From Watersipora subatra (taxonomy: Eukaryota; Bryozoa; Gymnolaemata; Cheilostomatida; Watersiporidae), in NCBI RefSeq assembly GCF_963576615.1, contig NC_088711.1:8426869-8490868 (forward strand): 64,000 nt of DNA. Direction: 5' to 3'. Below are positions 25,201 to 35,383 of this stretch, piece after piece (position 1 is the stretch's first letter; each line of letters opens with the position of its first letter). A program made the position numbers and the translations under genes. The notes beneath the pieces were generated by a model that searched no databases, was not told where the DNA came from, and saw only the letters and a list, made by a program, of their open reading frames with translations.

Positions 25201-28200
25201 TACCTAGTGTTGAAGGATCTTTTGTAGATCAATTCACCCAATGATAAATCTACTACAGCATTCTCTGTATTTGGGTTGAACGGTATAGTGTCTTTTTTAT
25301 GCTTACAGCCATCACACTGTTGCAAGGAATGAACAGCGTTTAAACCATTTGATTATCGAAAAGAAAAGGGCTAAAAGACCCTCGTAAATATTCAAAGAAC
25401 GATAATTTTCTATGCCGTACAGACAAAATAGTTAATGAACCAGCTGCAATTTAAAATCCTAACAACTCGATTCATACATATTCAGTGTTAAGGGATCTAC
25501 GCAATGTTTTTATTTGGTGTAGACCCCGTAAGACTGAAAACGTATGAATCGAGTTGTTAGGATTTTGAATTGCTGCTAGTTCATCAACTGTCTTACAAGA
25601 ATGAGCTTGAGCTACACATAGGTATGTACATCTCAATAGTTTCATTTGGAAATGTATGTATGTGTATCTCGAGCTCATCCGCGAGGGAACCATACAAGCA
25701 GTTGAGAGGGCTACCCACCATTATATACAAGCAGTTGAGAGGGCTACCCACCGTTATATACAAGCAGTCGAGAGGGCTACCCACCCTTATATACAAGCAG
25801 TTGAGAGGGCTACCCACCATTATATACAAGCAGTTGAGAGGGCTACCCACCCTTATATACAAGCAGTTGAGAGGGCTACCCACCCTTATATACAAGCAGT
25901 CGAGAGGGCTACCCACCCTTATATACAAGCAGTTGAGAGGGCTACCCACCCTTATATACAAGCAGTTGAGAGGGCTACCCACCCTTATATACAAGCAGCT
26001 GAGAGGGCTACCCACCCTTATATACAAGCAGTTGAGAGGGCTACCCACCATTATATACAAGCAGTCGAGAGGGCTACCCACCCTTATATACAAGCAGTTG
26101 AGAGGGCTACCCACCATCATATACAAGCAGTTGAGAGGGCTACCCACCCTTATATACAAGCAGTTGAGAGGGCTACCCACCATTATATACAAGCAGCTGA
26201 GAGGGCTATCCACCCTTATATACAAGCAGTTGAGAGGGCTACCCACCATTATATACAAGCAGTTGAGAGGGCTACCCACCATTATACTTTGTAAGTAGCT
26301 CCGATTCTTGTATGAGGTTGCTGAGTGACATATCCGGATTCTCTATAGCTCTAACAATACACGCAAATAATTTTTTTATTCACTAATTATATCTTTGCTA
26401 TAAATTATATCTAAACCAAACTTAGCACTAAATTGATGAAGCCAATCAATGGCTTTGTGAATGCAAAAAGAGCCAGATTTATCATGTAAATCAAGAGTGC
26501 ATAACTCTAAAATGTGCATTGATGCATCCTATGAAAACAACTGTGAACTATCACATACGGTAATGAAAAACAAGATCGTGAAAGCAGAGCTTAAAGGTTA
26601 CCCGGCATCAGATTCTGTGATGTCAACTCCTTCGACAGCAGATCGAAGCAATTTGAGCTCACTTTCAAACTTCTGTTTTATATCTCCGATGTTTGTTTGT
26701 AAAGCTGTGTTTTCTGCAGTTAATCTCATTACCTACACAAATATGTTCAAATCATAGCAGTTCTTTCAAAACGCCTTTCCATAGGTTAAAGCTACGAATG
26801 GTGTTAGCCAAAGTTCATTGGAGAATTTATTTCACGCAAGCTATTAAAAAACATGCCTCTAAAAGATTTGAACAAAATTATAGATAAGACACCAGCACAC
26901 CACGTTTCAAGGACGCCCAAAGTAGGAATAACAGCAGTGTTTACAGTTGAATTTATAAAGTAAAAAACTATAAACAACTTCATTAAACAATATAGCAATG
27001 CATCTGAATGCCTAATATTTCAAATTGCATACAGAGTTTAAAACAATGCATTTCACTACATAGATGATCCATGGACCTACCTCCTCGCTCAACTCCACTG
27101 AACGCTTTTCAGCGATAGATTGTGCTACTGAGCTGGTAGACGATTGGTCAGTTGTGCCTTTGAAACTTTGCTGAGTCTCCAACTGCTCATTCTTTGCTAC
27201 TAACTGCAACAGATAATAGATATTGATATGGCAATCTAAATCATGAAACTGCAATAGTTAGTCTCAGCAAACTTTGTTCAATGCAGTTAACAGGGTTTTA
27301 TATACAAGGATTAACCTACTTGAGCTTGAAAGCAATGAATTTTAATGTTCTGTTCCAGGCTGGTACAGTACTGAATTTTTGAGTACTTTGACAGGACCCC
27401 TGCCCTGTATTATTTAGCCACTAACCTATTAGAAATGCCCCAGCCAAGCAGAATGGTTCCAGCTCTGCAATATCCCAAAACATACCGTGGTCAACTCTAG
27501 CATTAATGTTTCATTTTGCAGCCTGAACTCTTCTTCCTGGTTGTTCAGCCGACGTTGAAGACTTTCATTTTCTTGTATCAGTAAATCAAACTCCTTGGCC
27601 TTTTTACTTTTACCAATTGCCTACAAATGAAGATGTATTTTCACTGTGAACCATATGGGACTTTATATAGACAACGACACCCTCAGGCATGATAATGTGT
27701 AAACAATTATGAATAAACCAGCAAATGTTATATAATTTTGTGTTTGCACATACCTTTGATGCTCTCTGGAAATCTTTATCTAATATGGAGAGCTTCTGGT
27801 TCAAACTGGATAATTCAGTTTCTTGTTTTTTACACTTGTCTGTAAGTTGGTAGTTATTAGTACGAAGATCAATCAACTGCAGCTAAAATATAGCAAAAGA
27901 CCTGGGCAATTTAAAGATTAATTGCTGTGACCTTTTGAAGAATGCATATATGAGTATTTTATTTTCTTTGCAATAAATGCTGTAAGTCCAAATTGAAATA
28001 TAAACAGGAACACTTTAAAAATTAAAGAAAACTAAACTACATAAAACAACATGAAGGGTAATTGTACTCAGTTGGTGACATTCCTTTTTGTTATATTTGG
28101 GCTATCAGAAATGATGAAAACAAGAAGCAGAGAGATGTGGCCATTTAGTGTTTTCAAGTTATATTTTATTTAAAAATTAATAGATTTTAAGATTTAATGA

Positions 28201-30662
28201 TTAAATCTTAATCGAAACTTTTTTAAAGTAAAACTTTTTACTTTCGTAAAGTAAAAAGAGACCATTGCACGGGTTTACATTGCAAAAATCTTCCTGTCAA
28301 GTTTTATTCCACTGGACCGGCCCAGCGCAGAAGGGTTGCACAAGAGTTTTAATTATGAATTGTGTTCAATGTATGGCGAGTTTGGTGTTAATTAATGTGT
28401 AAGGCTGTAAGCAGTACAGTTAATTTGTTGGTAAAAAAGATGCTTTGCAGAACCAGCTAAATTCGGTTTAAATTTCATGTGTTCTCAAGAGTAAACTACT
28501 AAGATATATGTTGCTATTGCAAAACTCTTACTATTTGTAACCTGGCTTGTACTGGAGATATCAATGGCTGTGTTTAAAACTCTGCTCAAAATAAGTTGAT
28601 CATTATTTTGATATAACATTTGCTACCAAATTAACGCAACAAACTTGCTCACAGATTATTACTTGCATTTGTTTTTCTTTAGACAGCCGAGTACTAGATA
28701 TATAATTTCTATATAGTAGATGTTGTATTTGTCTTCCCTTTTGTATTGCAAACAAATATGATCTACTTAAACATTTTGTAACTCGGAAACATCCTTGCCC
28801 AATGGCCATTTATAATTCTAAGCTGTGTCTTGGCTTCTGTAACTTTATTACCAACTTTTATATCAAATTCACAGAATCCAAAAAGCTTAAACACTGTTGA
28901 TTCTTCGCAACAGTTTGATGGCTGTGAAGATAAAAAATACACTACCGTTCAACCTAAATATGTACAGACAATCTTGTAATAGATTTATTATTAGGTGGGT
29001 TGGACTGCAAGGAATACTTGAACACTTTGTTATTTCCGAGCCTAGCGACCAGCACTTTTTAGAAAGGACCAACCCCATATTTTGTACAACAACCCAAATA
29101 CAGAGAATGCTGTAGTAGATTTATCATTGGGTGGATTGAACTACAAAAGATCCTTCAACACTAGGTAATTTCTGAGCCTAACGATCAGCACTTTTTAGAA
29201 AGGACAAACTCCAACCTGTGTACTTGGTCTCATAATGGTTTGCGTTTACATTTGCCTGAAGTGATTCAGTCAGACCCGTGATAAATCGCCTTAATGCCAT
29301 GTCGTCTCGGTCAACTCACCCCAAATGAGTCAACTCACATTGGATGAGTCATCTCACATCAGAAGAGTCAACTCACTCCAAATGAGTCAACTCACTCAAA
29401 ATGAGTCAACTCACTCCAAATGAGTCAACTCACATCAGATGAGTCAACTCACCCCAAATGAGTCAACTCACATCATATGAGTCAGGCTACATTAGTCAAC
29501 TCACCTCAAGAACAGCTCATCTCATTAGATCAACTCACATTAGTCAGCACATCCAAGTAAAATAAAAAATTAGAAGACAACAATATCTAACCATAATATA
29601 ATAATATAATTCTGTGCACCCCTAACAGCTTTTCTTTGTTTGCAAAAAGGTTGAAATACAAATGAATCAAGCTATGGAACAGATACAACATAACATGGTA
29701 GATGATGGGCAAATGGATGTACTTACTAATAAGTTTTTACGCAGTTGAGCAGTGATTGAATTTTTATATTGACTTTTTTGTAAATTAGAGACAAAGGGGA
29801 TAAATTCAATTTGAAAGAACATTATTATATGATATCATATCATACACATGTCATCCACAGCAAGTCATTCCATTATTTAGCTGGAATTGTTATTTGCATC
29901 ATTGCTATTGAAGATAAATTATTGATTATTGATAACTATCTGACTTGATACCTCGATAGTTGTCAGCTCTTAAAGACTACGTGGTCTGAGGTTGCACCTT
30001 ATAGGCCTAATAGCAGGCTACATGCATCGTATTACTGGAGTTGAATTCCTTTCCAACCCAAGTTTGAGACATTGCAAATTAACCATGAAATGTGTAAGTA
30101 ACTTTGCTATTTAAACAACCTCAAATACTCTGCTGCCATTATCTTGATATTCTATCTACATTTTATAAAACCAAAAATATGCAATGCAGTTTGGGTTATG
30201 CCTTGGCCAACACTGGCAGAGCCTCATATAATGTAGCATGAGCAGAAGCATACATGCTTTAAGGCATTGCACTAAAACAAAAGTCAACACTCAAACAATG
30301 TTTTAATTGAAGAGCTGCGAGTGTGCACATTATAATGTAAGTGAACTACATGTATTATGTAAAAAGGAGCTAAAACTGACAGGACGTCGTAGTTGCCTAG
30401 TTGGATGTATATTTTAAAAACTTTTAGCAAATTAAACTGTATTAATATTTTGATGAAAATGTGTATCACGAGTAATGACACTCACATAACACAAAGAGCA
30501 TTGGATATGTCGTAAATGAATATCACAAGCGAACTACCTATGTCTGGTTGGGTTCTACGACTCATTTGGTCAAAAGCCGAGTAAAATTTGTTGAAACAAT
30601 ACTAGAACGTAGTAGCCCACCTGCAAGCGGTGAAATTCTTCTTCTGAAAGTGCAGAATCCAT
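12965..30662 (-). CDS. GRIPAP1: GRIP1-associated protein 1 (GRASP-1) ortholog, 19 exons, last exon(s) not found
   Basis: Long coiled-coil protein. In vertebrates GRASP-1 is a Rab4 effector that links early and recycling endosomes and binds the scaffold GRIP. Exons (high to low): 30662-30621 (ATG), 27882-27754, 27620-27486, 27203-27081, 26732-26602, 26350-26280, 24287-24160, 23937-23785, 23497-23420, 20610-20380, 20080-19901, 19817-19704, 19210-19100, 18141-17989, 17408-17300, 17214-17066, 15156-15052, 14686-14596, 13122-12965. All joins keep phase, giving about 797 residues against 841 in human. Exon 1 MDSALSEEEFHRLQ matches the human N-terminus (ALSEEEFQRMQ), supporting the start. Exon 6 rests on phase and splice sites more than on homology. 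About 30-40 C-terminal residues (human KDMEVLSQEIVRL and beyond) should follow the donor at 12,964, but I found no convincing exon. Confidence 0.93.
13890..14376. repeat. Minisatellite, 37-bp unit, about 13 copies, in GRIPAP1 intron 18
   Basis: The unit contains GTAGTAACCCTCCTCACTAT followed by ATCTATCAGTTRTGT. Two sub-types alternate (GTGTTT and ATGTCT ends), the ATGTCT type filling the right half. The last copies are diverged. Confidence 0.95.
15470..16370. mobile_element. Foldback (MITE-like) element with long terminal inverted repeats
   Basis: Sequence at about 15,475-15,650 (ATTACAAGCTCTTAAAAGC, CCAAATATGTGGGAATGTG) recurs inverted at about 16,200-16,365 (GCTTTTAAGAGCTTGTAAT, CACATTTCCACATATTTGG). 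The arms are roughly 150 bases and the unique middle about 550 bases. It lies in the GRIPAP1 intron between exons 16 and 17. The middle shows no transposase ORF, so a non-autonomous element is likely. Confidence 0.85.
18542..18957. repeat. Minisatellite, 23-bp unit, 18 copies, in GRIPAP1 intron 13
   Basis: The unit is CAGTCAACTGAGTGAGAAT plus GTCA or GTTA, very homogeneous; one copy lacks the CA of GTCACAG. It lies between GRIPAP1 exons 13 and 14, well away from both splice sites. Confidence 0.96.
19704..24287 (-). CDS. GRIPAP1: GRIPAP1 exons 7-12: central coiled coil
   Basis: Exon 7 ends LREKLKKKQ and exon 8 continues ESYVSLQNEKETLF, matching human [22 protein letters not shown] across the same junction. 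Exon 9 is short (26 codons, EAQNTQKQCEQRVHDLE). Exon 10 has 77 codons of Glu/Leu-rich heptads. Exon 11 has AAEKRKKLLDELAIKSQED, matching human AEKRKAMLDELAME. Exon 12 has EEAKGWLRRSLDESE, matching MDGAKGWFERRLKEAEE. Intron 9, between exons 9 and 10, is almost entirely a 41-bp tandem array that begins at the first base after exon 9. Confidence 0.92.
20745..23420. repeat. Large minisatellite, 41-bp unit, about 65 copies, filling GRIPAP1 intron 9
   Basis: On the plus strand the unit contains TTAAGATGACTGGTGAGTTA then CCTAAGTACAATAACTTACTG. The left 300 bases are an older, diverged sub-family (TTAAGGTGATTGTTGAATTA). A variant with ACCTTTGTAC recurs mostly every 164 bases, giving a four-unit higher-order repeat. 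On the gene strand the first unit starts at the first intron base after exon 9 (AAAG|GTAACTCACC). Confidence 0.97.
24380..25345 (+). repeat. Left arm of long inverted repeat (dispersed element with internal minisatellite)
   Basis: It begins TATATTATAGTTAGATAT, runs through TGAGTTGACTAATGTAGCC/TGACTCATCTGATG minisatellite units (24,470-24,930), then two copies of a roughly 130-base block (TTTCTAAAAAGTGCTGAT, GCTCAGAAATTACCTAGTG), and ends near GAACAGCGTTTAAA. The same order occurs inverted at 28,885-29,610. It lies in the GRIPAP1 intron between exons 6 and 7. Confidence 0.92.
25431..25588. mobile_element. Near-complete palindromic hairpin element, about 158 bases
   Basis: AAAATCCTAACAACTCGATT at 25,453 continuing to 25,477 is a perfect 25-base inverted repeat of 25,542-25,566. 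Pairing extends outward (AATGAACCAGCTGCAATTT with AATTGCTGCTAGTTCATCAAC) and inward (TTCAGTGTTAAGGGATCTAC with GTAGACCCCGTAAGACTGAA), leaving a loop of roughly 20 bases. It is probably a small MITE in a GRIPAP1 intron. Confidence 0.85.
25683..26290. repeat. Minisatellite, 33-bp unit, about 18 copies, at the GRIPAP1 exon 6 donor
   Basis: The unit contains TACAAGCAGTTGAGAGGGCT then ACCCACC(A/C)TTATA. The length is a multiple of three, so open frames on both strands are an artefact. On the gene strand each unit carries ATAATGGTGGGTAG or ATAAGGGTGGGTAG, copies of the exon 6 donor context. Confidence 0.96.
26280..26350 (-). CDS. GRIPAP1: GRIPAP1 exon 6 (phase-inferred), donor inside a minisatellite
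   Basis: Exons 5 and 7 do not join in frame (phase 2 out, phase 1 in). A 71-base segment with acceptor TTGTTAG before 26,350 and donor G|GTGGGT after 26,280 restores the frame exactly and reads AIENPDMSLSNLIQESELL then TKYN. It lies in the expected interval and is coiled-coil compatible. Its last seven bases, TATAATG, and the donor are also the start of the first unit of the 33-bp array at 25,683-26,290. The acceptor and ORF are seen directly; use of this donor rather than a copy in the next unit is inferred. Confidence 0.65.
26602..30662 (-). CDS. GRIPAP1: GRIPAP1 exons 1-5: conserved N-terminal coiled coil
   Basis: Exon 2 encodes LRTNNYQLTDKCKKQETEL and LDKDFQRA, aligning with human LRTNNYQLSDELRK and LDKEFSKA. 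Exon 3 has GKSKKAKEF and NNQEEEFRLQNETLM, aligning with SKSKKAQEV and SQEEDFRLQNSTLM. Exon 4 is a less conserved Ser/Thr/Gln-rich spacer. Exon 5 has RLTAENTALQTNI against human RLQAENTALQKNV. This end carries the Rab4-binding region in vertebrates. The ATG at 30,662 has G at +4. Intron 1 is 2.7 kb and carries one arm of a long inverted repeat. Confidence 0.93.
28885..29610 (-). repeat. Right arm of long inverted repeat
   Basis: Reverse complement of the 24,380-25,345 element, with the same duplicated GTGCTGAT / GGCTCAGAAATTACC block and a shorter TGAGTCAACTCAC minisatellite, ending in ATATCTAACCATAATATA. It lies in GRIPAP1 intron 1. The minisatellite section has fewer and different units, so the arms are not perfect. 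Confidence 0.9.
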
Positions 30663-33600
30663 CCTGACAGAAAGCTTAAAAGTTACTCGGCGTTCATTGT
30701 CTGTGCCAACGTACGGCCTTAAAAGTATTTCTTAATTTTCACCTCAAACGTTCTTCCAAGTAGCCTTCGACTGTTCGAGTTTCTTAGTAAATTTATAAGC
30801 TGGCGGCATATTTGTACCCTGATCTTGAAAATGTGGAAACTAAACTAAAAAGTAGCGAGTAATGCTTGCGAGCTTGTATTTATCGATCCTCCCCTATTAA
30901 AACGATTAAAGGCTTAGCATACGGCTTCCTCTGTTTAACTCTAAATACTAAGCGTTTGGATTGATATAGTTTTTTTAAATACTGGCTATTATTAGCAAGT
31001 TTTTTTAATGCAAGGTTGCTGCTACTGCCTCTATTATTGACTGCCGACAGGTCTAGCTTTATGAATAGCTTGCTGCCGAATAATTTAGAGAAGCTCTCAT
31101 TTATGTATATATAGGACGAGGCTTGTAGTGATTTATATTATAGTAGCAGAAATATCTGGCGCTACTGAGAATTAGAGAGCAATAATATATTTAGTTGTGA
31201 AATATTTTTTAATAAGAATTTCTCATAAATCAGATAAGTAATAGGCCTGCATGTTTAAAATTCAATAGTAGTGTATCTAATTATTCTGAAAATAAACAAC
31301 TATATTTTGTCATTCAAAGAGCCAAAACAAATTTTTCAACAGTGTGTTCTAGAGCTACCAACATAAGGGTGTTCATGTGAGAAGCTAAATTCATCAATGG
31401 AGGCCTGCTACTTTTAATGTTTCTCTTTAAAAGTTGTTCATTGACATGGCAACACTTGAGTGCATTGGGGATTGCAATCTTTTGAACTCTTTAATCAAAA
31501 AGACCCATCTTTAGGACATCTTGGTATGAAAACATCCTCTCTTGTTTGATATATAGTGAGTGTAGTTGCTTCTAGTGGCTTCTGTGTTACTATTCTCGTC
31601 TCATTGCTGCACTTTGGTGATTCCAGGTTTAGAAGCAACAGTATGGGAGTTCCCAATTGGTAGCTCGAGAAATTTTAAAAGCTATAGGGTAGTATACAAC
31701 GTTTTTTGCATCGGTAACTGCGTCTACAGATTTATAAATAGTTACTGTGTCAAGCAATAGCTAAAGTTGCTTTCTTTTTGCATGAATAGACATCCCCCTC
31801 TCATTTACTAAGATATTTTCTAAAAAATATATTAAATTTGCACAGCGACTTTATTGTAAAATAGAAGTAATGTACTATTGTGATATTTGCAACAAACAAA
31901 GATTTTAGCAAAAAAGCGAAGCGAAGTCTTGAGGAGACTTGAACTCACAATTTCATTTATTAAGTGGCTGTTGTCTTATTCTTTTGGATACAAAGACACT
32001 GCCCATTATGTGAATAATTTAGCAGACACCCAGACTAACACTTTTCTTTACATATACACATGTAGCTGCCTTTGACCTGATCAAGCTTCCCTTGTAGTAG
32101 TCTACACACCAATGTCCAAGTAATTCTGCCCAACGGTTTGAAATTCTATATAAAGATCAAGCAAACATTCACACAGACACAAGGAGTTACTCTTTCATAA
32201 AAATAACTAGTTAAACTTCTCACAAAGCCTAATTTTATTATTTGAAAACAATAAAAAAATGTATGTATACCTTATTGAGTGAATTATCTTCCTCCACTTG
32301 TAGTTGCTTTTCTACAGATTCTCTCATGGCTTGCAGTGTCCTACAGGCTTTATCCTTAACTGGTGTGCTTCTTTCTTTTTACATATAACTTAACAGCAAC
32401 ATTTTAAAGTTTTCCTAACTTCGTTTTCACATGGCATTTTGATTAGACATTTGGTATGAGTTTTCTCAATTACTGATGAAGTCAGATCTGCTAAACTTAG
32501 TCTTTCTTAGTATTGCGATCTTTAGCCATTGGAAAGGAAGACCTTTTTATGTATCCTGTTCAGTGAGTTTTTGTTACACATGCCTTTTTTAAGTCCTTTT
32601 TTGACACAGGTGATATTGTACATTTATGAGTAGACACCGTTATTATGGTTGCTATGGAAACATTTTTTTCTATAGCGTGAAGCTCCAGGGATTTGGATCA
32701 TCTTTTTGCTTGAGACTTGACATACTTTAGACACTGTCTTTCTATTGAATAGTTTACATGAAGTTGACTATGAAGTTATCCTTAGAGATAATGGTTTTCA
32801 TCCGATAAAAGGATACCTTAATGCTGTTAGATTACCATAAATGCTTCTGATCAGACAATAGAAGTGCTACTAGGACTACGACAGCAACAACAAAAACAAC
32901 TAAAAATGGGGTGTTGGGAGGCTATGTGTAAAGGCCTTTTTGCTTAGATTGTCAACAAAATAAAAAAGGAAGCTGTCTAAGTTTTAAAGCCACCATGACA
33001 GACAATAATTTTTAATGAATGACTATATAGATAGTAGTCACCACATTGAATAGGGGGAAAAAATTAAAAGGATTACCAGAACAAAAACCAACTGATAGAA
33101 GAAGAAAAAGAAAGTGACTGCGAAAAAGGGAAGACTTCATTTTTATTAAGTTTCAGTCAGCTCGTTCACTCTTTGCTTCTATAAGTACCTGTCAGTAAGC
33201 AATATCTTATCTAATCCCAGACTTTCTGATTAGTTATAGTAAGTATCTTCAAGAGCTACAGATTTTCCTGTTATTCTTTGATGTGCTCTACATTTCTTTC
33301 ATAGTTTTTAGTTGTATGTATGTTAGCTTGTGTCAGATGCTAAATATTACGCGTTGTTAGATCAAAACAAAAGGACCAGTTGGAACAGTGTGTCTTACCG
33401 ATTGTCTATTGTTTAGCTCCTTGTAAACTGAAGCCATGTGTACCTGTTCTTTTTGTCATCATAGAACTGGGAGGTGTTTTTGCAAATCATAGCAAGAATG
33501 GGCAAATCTTTATTATGAATACAATTGGTACAATAGCGATTATAGTTAAGCATGTATAGCTAGTAGTAAACCCAATTGAGGCATATTATACGTGTTCAAA

Positions 33601-35383
33601 AATTACACTGCAACAGTGCTTCCATGTATCGTACCAACTGTATACACGCATTGTATAATTAGGCAACAATTTGGAAATGCTAACAAATTCTCTACATTAA
33701 ATATAAACTATTGTTTTTCTTTTTAAATTTGCTGCTGTATTGTATTTTACACGTATTTTATCTCATTTCTTTTTAAAATTAGCACATGTGCCTGACAATT
33801 TGCCAATGTCATTCACCCCTTACCTCGAGCATCTGTTAGGGTTGTCACAAAGTAATCTTTAGCCGCTTTAGTTTTACTATAACACATGAAGAAATGTGCA
33901 CCTTTGCTGTCTTACTAGATGCAAATGTGTGTAAAGAGATTGAATAGGTTTTTGAACAGTACTTTTATCTAAAGATTTTGCTTTCATGGTATTCTTTTGT
34001 TTTAAAATGAAGAAGGTCTGTCATATTTTATATGCTATTTTTTAAATTTGCTTTATGAACTTGTTAACACTTTTTTAAGGTCTAATATGATTATAGGTAT
34101 TGAATCGACTTTACTACAATAAGGCAAAGCATTGGTGTAGACTCTATAAAATAATTATATAAAGCTGTAATACTAAACTAGAGGAATGGCGCTTCGGGTA
34201 GGTGCGTGTACACGATGATATAGGCCTCGTTCGTATCAATACTCTCTTGTTTTTGGAGCTGAAAATTATTCAATCACCGATGTGTTGCTTAGGTAATATA
34301 AAAAATAAACTGTTATATATACATGTATATAAATATATATGTATACTATAGTGAAATAACAATGTTTAGCAATATATTGTATAGTCCCCAAGCAATTATG
34401 AATATAACAGTTAATAACAAAATGTTATAGATGAAACGTAAGGTTTTTCTTGAAATATTACTTTTTGTGGCAATTAGAATTAGGTATTTGTTTCTGTCAA
34501 GATTTTCCATATAATAAAGGATAATCCATTGCTTGTCTTTTAACTGAGGTTTTGTCACAACATAGGATGTCTTAGGATGGGTAACTCCTTGTTTTTCGGA
34601 ATTTTTTTTTAGCAATCTGAAAGCAATTAATAATATGAAAAGAAGAGAAAGTGATAACATGCAACTTTTGATACTGATTCTCAGTTGGTAATAGATTATG
34701 ATTGTTAAGGTAACCGGTAAATTTGTCCTACTTCCCTCAAGGACTAGTTGCAGTTTTTGTAGATTTTCTTGGCTGACATCTCCTACTATAGCATGGCTAA
34801 GCATTTTGCTTATTCTAATTGAATTAATTTTTATAATTGCTATTAGATATTTTACATCTAATAATGTTGGGATTACTATTGTGGTACTTGCATGAAACAG
34901 ACGAGATTAAGTATATCACTTCTATATGCATTTATATGAACTGGTGCTTTGGAATTCAAGCTCATAAGCTGAAAAAAGAAACCCATTTTTCAGTCCTAAG
35001 AGCTTCTTTTTACTAATGAAATTCTCACCACTTGAATGCTTCCAATTTTACAGTTATTATCTTAACGTTCCTTTTGCATTGTTGCCAGTTAATTACCACG
35101 TTTTATCGTTGTTGGTGTCCGATAGACTCTTTTAGCTGTGATGATTTATGATAAATAAACAAGTTTTGCATATTCTCACAAATCTTGAAAGTTGCTCTTT
35201 TGGCCTTTTTTTTTCTAGAATCAGTAAATGCATTCCTAGTCCAGTCTTCCAGTTTGTTGAGAGATATTCTAGTGACAATCACGCTATATAGGATCTGCAA
35301 TGCATGTAAACTTGTGGCATCATATACCTAGTCTACTATGGATCTTACACCTTGCTGTTTTTTAGCCAGCCCATGAAGACGCT
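30663..35383. other. Intergenic region between GRIPAP1 and the kinase
   Basis: AT-rich, about 4.7 kb. It holds the orphan coiled-coil exon at 32,271-32,359. A minus-strand ORF at 34,804-34,346 begins MLSHAIVGDVSQENLQKLQL, then becomes a hydrophobic AT-rich stretch; only its first 30 codons look protein-like and I do not recognise them. No promoter motif was convincing. Confidence 0.5.
32271..32359 (-). CDS. Orphan coiled-coil exon upstream of GRIPAP1
   Basis: Open segment of 89 bases with acceptor CACACCAG before 32,359 and donor AAG|GTATAC after 32,271, phase 1 in and phase 0 out. It reads KDKACRTLQAMRESVEKQL then QVEEDNSLNK, strongly helical and coiled-coil like. It lies 1.6 kb upstream of the GRIPAP1 start on the same strand. 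Its phase-0 donor could join GRIPAP1 exon 2, so it may be an alternative 5' exon; it may equally belong to another gene or a decayed copy. I do not recognise the protein. Confidence 0.4.

Noticed and set aside
25570..26298. Long ORFs in three frames over the 33-bp array
   Set aside because: Same artefact of a unit divisible by three; the region is intronic in GRIPAP1.
34346..34804. 152-codon minus-strand ORF
   Set aside because: Only the first 30 codons look protein-like; the rest is AT-driven Ile/Leu/Lys with no recognisable motif. Mentioned only in the intergenic description.
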